A DNA stretch of 6,200 bases from an uncultured Oscillospiraceae bacterium. Lineage in GTDB: Bacteria > Bacillota_A > Clostridia > Oscillospirales > Oscillospiraceae. Below are positions 5,366 through 6,200 of this stretch, in pieces. A program made the position numbers and the translations under genes. Numbering within the stretch: the first letter of the stretch is position 1; each line of letters opens with the position of its first letter. The DNA is taken from NCBI GenBank assembly GCA_934635515.1, contig CAKTZK010000083.1:1-6200 (forward strand), read 5' to 3'. The notes below the pieces were generated by a model. The model was not told the origin of the DNA. It worked only from the letters and a program-made list of their open reading frames with translations, and did not search any database.

Positions 5366-6200
5366 TCACTTCTTCTCCGGCACCACATGGCCGCTTTCAT
5401 CCACCACGGCGGGGATGATCTGGCTGCGGGTATTGCGGGCGATATCGTCCAGCCGCATGCGGCTGGGGAAATCCGACAGCAGTGTATAGGCTACGCCGTG
5501 GCGCTTGGCCCGGCCCGTGCGGCCGATGCGGTGGATGTAATACTCGTTTTCATCGGGCACATCGTAGTTAAACACCGCATCCACATCATCTACATCAATG
5601 CCCCGGGCGGCCACATCCGTTGCAACGAATACATGGAGCTTGCCCTCCCGGAACAGGGCCATCACCGCCTCCCGCTTGCGCTGGGGGATGTCGCCGTGGA
5701 TGCACTGGGCGTCCAGGCCGCGCATCTGCAGGAACTTGGCCAGGCGCTCCGTGGAGCCCTTGGTATTGCAGAAGCACATGACACGCTCCAGGTTCTCCCC
5801 AGCGATGATGCGGGCAATGGTATCTACCTTTTGGTCCGAGGGCACCTCCAGACGATACTGCAGGATGTCGGGCTTATTCTCTTGGGTGGCCCGGACGGTG
5901 ATCTCCTCGGGGTCCCGCTGGTAGACCCAGGAGATGTCCATAACTTCCCGGGAAATGGTGGCGGAGAACATACCGAGATTTTTACGGTTGGGAATCTTGT
6001 CCAGAATGCGGGTAACATCGTGGATAAAGCCCATGTCCAGCATACGGTCGGCCTCGTCCAGCACCACGGTCTGCACCTCCTTCACCGAAACGGTGCGGCG
6101 CTTCATGTGGTCGGACAGGCGGCCGGGGGTGGCCACCACGATCTGGGGCTTGCGCTTGAGGGCGTTGATCTGCTTGCCGATGGGCTCACCGCCGTACAGG
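5366..6200 (-). CDS. DEAD-box ATP-dependent RNA helicase (N-terminus cut by window edge)
   Basis: The visible 277 residues are the C-terminal two thirds of a DEAD-box helicase, which unwinds RNA duplexes in ribosome assembly, RNA decay or cold adaptation. In order from the edge: the GG motif, TPGR (residues 24-27 of the visible part), the Walker B motif DEAD (48-51), SAT (79-81), then the second RecA lobe with VMCFCNTK (140-147), ATDVAARGID (193-202) and HRIGRTGR (223-230). The Q motif and the Walker A loop lie beyond 6200. After lobe 2 there is only a short tail of about 40 residues ending in VVPEKK, with no DbpA-type RNA-binding domain or long basic extension, so the full protein should be near the minimal helicase-core length. 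CsdA, CshA and RhlE types cannot be told apart safely from this part. It precedes and probably co-transcribes with the lipoprotein gene. Confidence 0.95.
   Translation of the reverse strand, partial: LYGGEPIGKQINALKRKPQIVVATPGRLSDHMKRRTVSVKEVQTVVLDEADRMLDMGFIHDVTRILDKIPNRKNLGMFSATISREVMDISWVYQRDPEEITVRATQENKPDILQYRLEVPSDQKVDTIARIIAGENLERVMCFCNTKGSTERLAKFLQMRGLDAQCIHGDIPQRKREAVMALFREGKLHVFVATDVAARGIDVDDVDAVFNYDVPDENEYYIHRIGRTGRAKRHGVAYTLLSDFPSRMRLDDIARNTRSQIIPAVVDESGHVVPEKK

Noticed and set aside
3687..5489. Long open frame of 600 codons on the plus strand
   Set aside because: It is antisense to the clear OppA-like lipoprotein and part of the helicase, has no ribosome binding site, and its Gly/His/Gln-rich composition is the usual shadow of a GC-rich gene.

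Overview
The window looks like chromosomal DNA of a GC-rich, low-complexity-free Gram-positive anaerobe, most likely a gut clostridium of the Oscillospiraceae (Oscillibacter/Flavonifractor-like). This rests on strong AGGAGG-type ribosome binding sites at most starts, a lipoprotein with a Gram-positive-style signal peptide, and the overall style of the YihY, TrkA, OppA-like and XRE/ImmA proteins. The genus is an inference. No mobile element, CRISPR array, tRNA or rRNA was seen.

Layout. Bases 1-1709 (minus strand) hold a two-gene unit: a YihY/BrkB-family membrane protein followed, with an ATGA stop/start overlap, by trkA. trkA encodes the NAD-binding regulatory subunit of a Trk potassium transporter and runs off the left edge. 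Bases 1710-2012 are an AT-rich divergent control region with one extended -10 promoter facing each way, a small leader hairpin and scattered CAAAATT-type repeats. Bases 2013-3652 (plus strand) hold a tight three-gene unit: an XRE-type repressor-like HTH protein, an ImmA/IrrE-type zinc metallopeptidase with a transmembrane helix and an extracytoplasmic Ada-like Cys/His motif, and a small two-helix membrane protein of unknown family. Bases 3661-3721 hold a strong terminator and a second weaker one between convergent units. Bases 3720-6200 (minus strand) hold a DEAD-box RNA helicase, whose N-terminus lies off the right edge, followed 23 bases later by an orphan OppA-like peptide-binding lipoprotein.

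The most interesting part is the plus-strand trio. HTH-repressor/ImmA pairs are known from mobile elements and stress circuits, where the peptidase cleaves or inactivates the repressor. Here the peptidase is predicted to be anchored in the membrane with its HELGH active site in the cytoplasm and a metal-binding-like motif outside, and a further membrane protein is encoded next door. This suggests, without proving, a one-step transmembrane signalling system: an outside signal, then an intracellular protease, then the repressor. The second notable point is that the YihY gene has no ATG, GTG or TTG start where the conserved N-terminus begins. The best placed start is an ATC codon behind a strong Shine-Dalgarno sequence.
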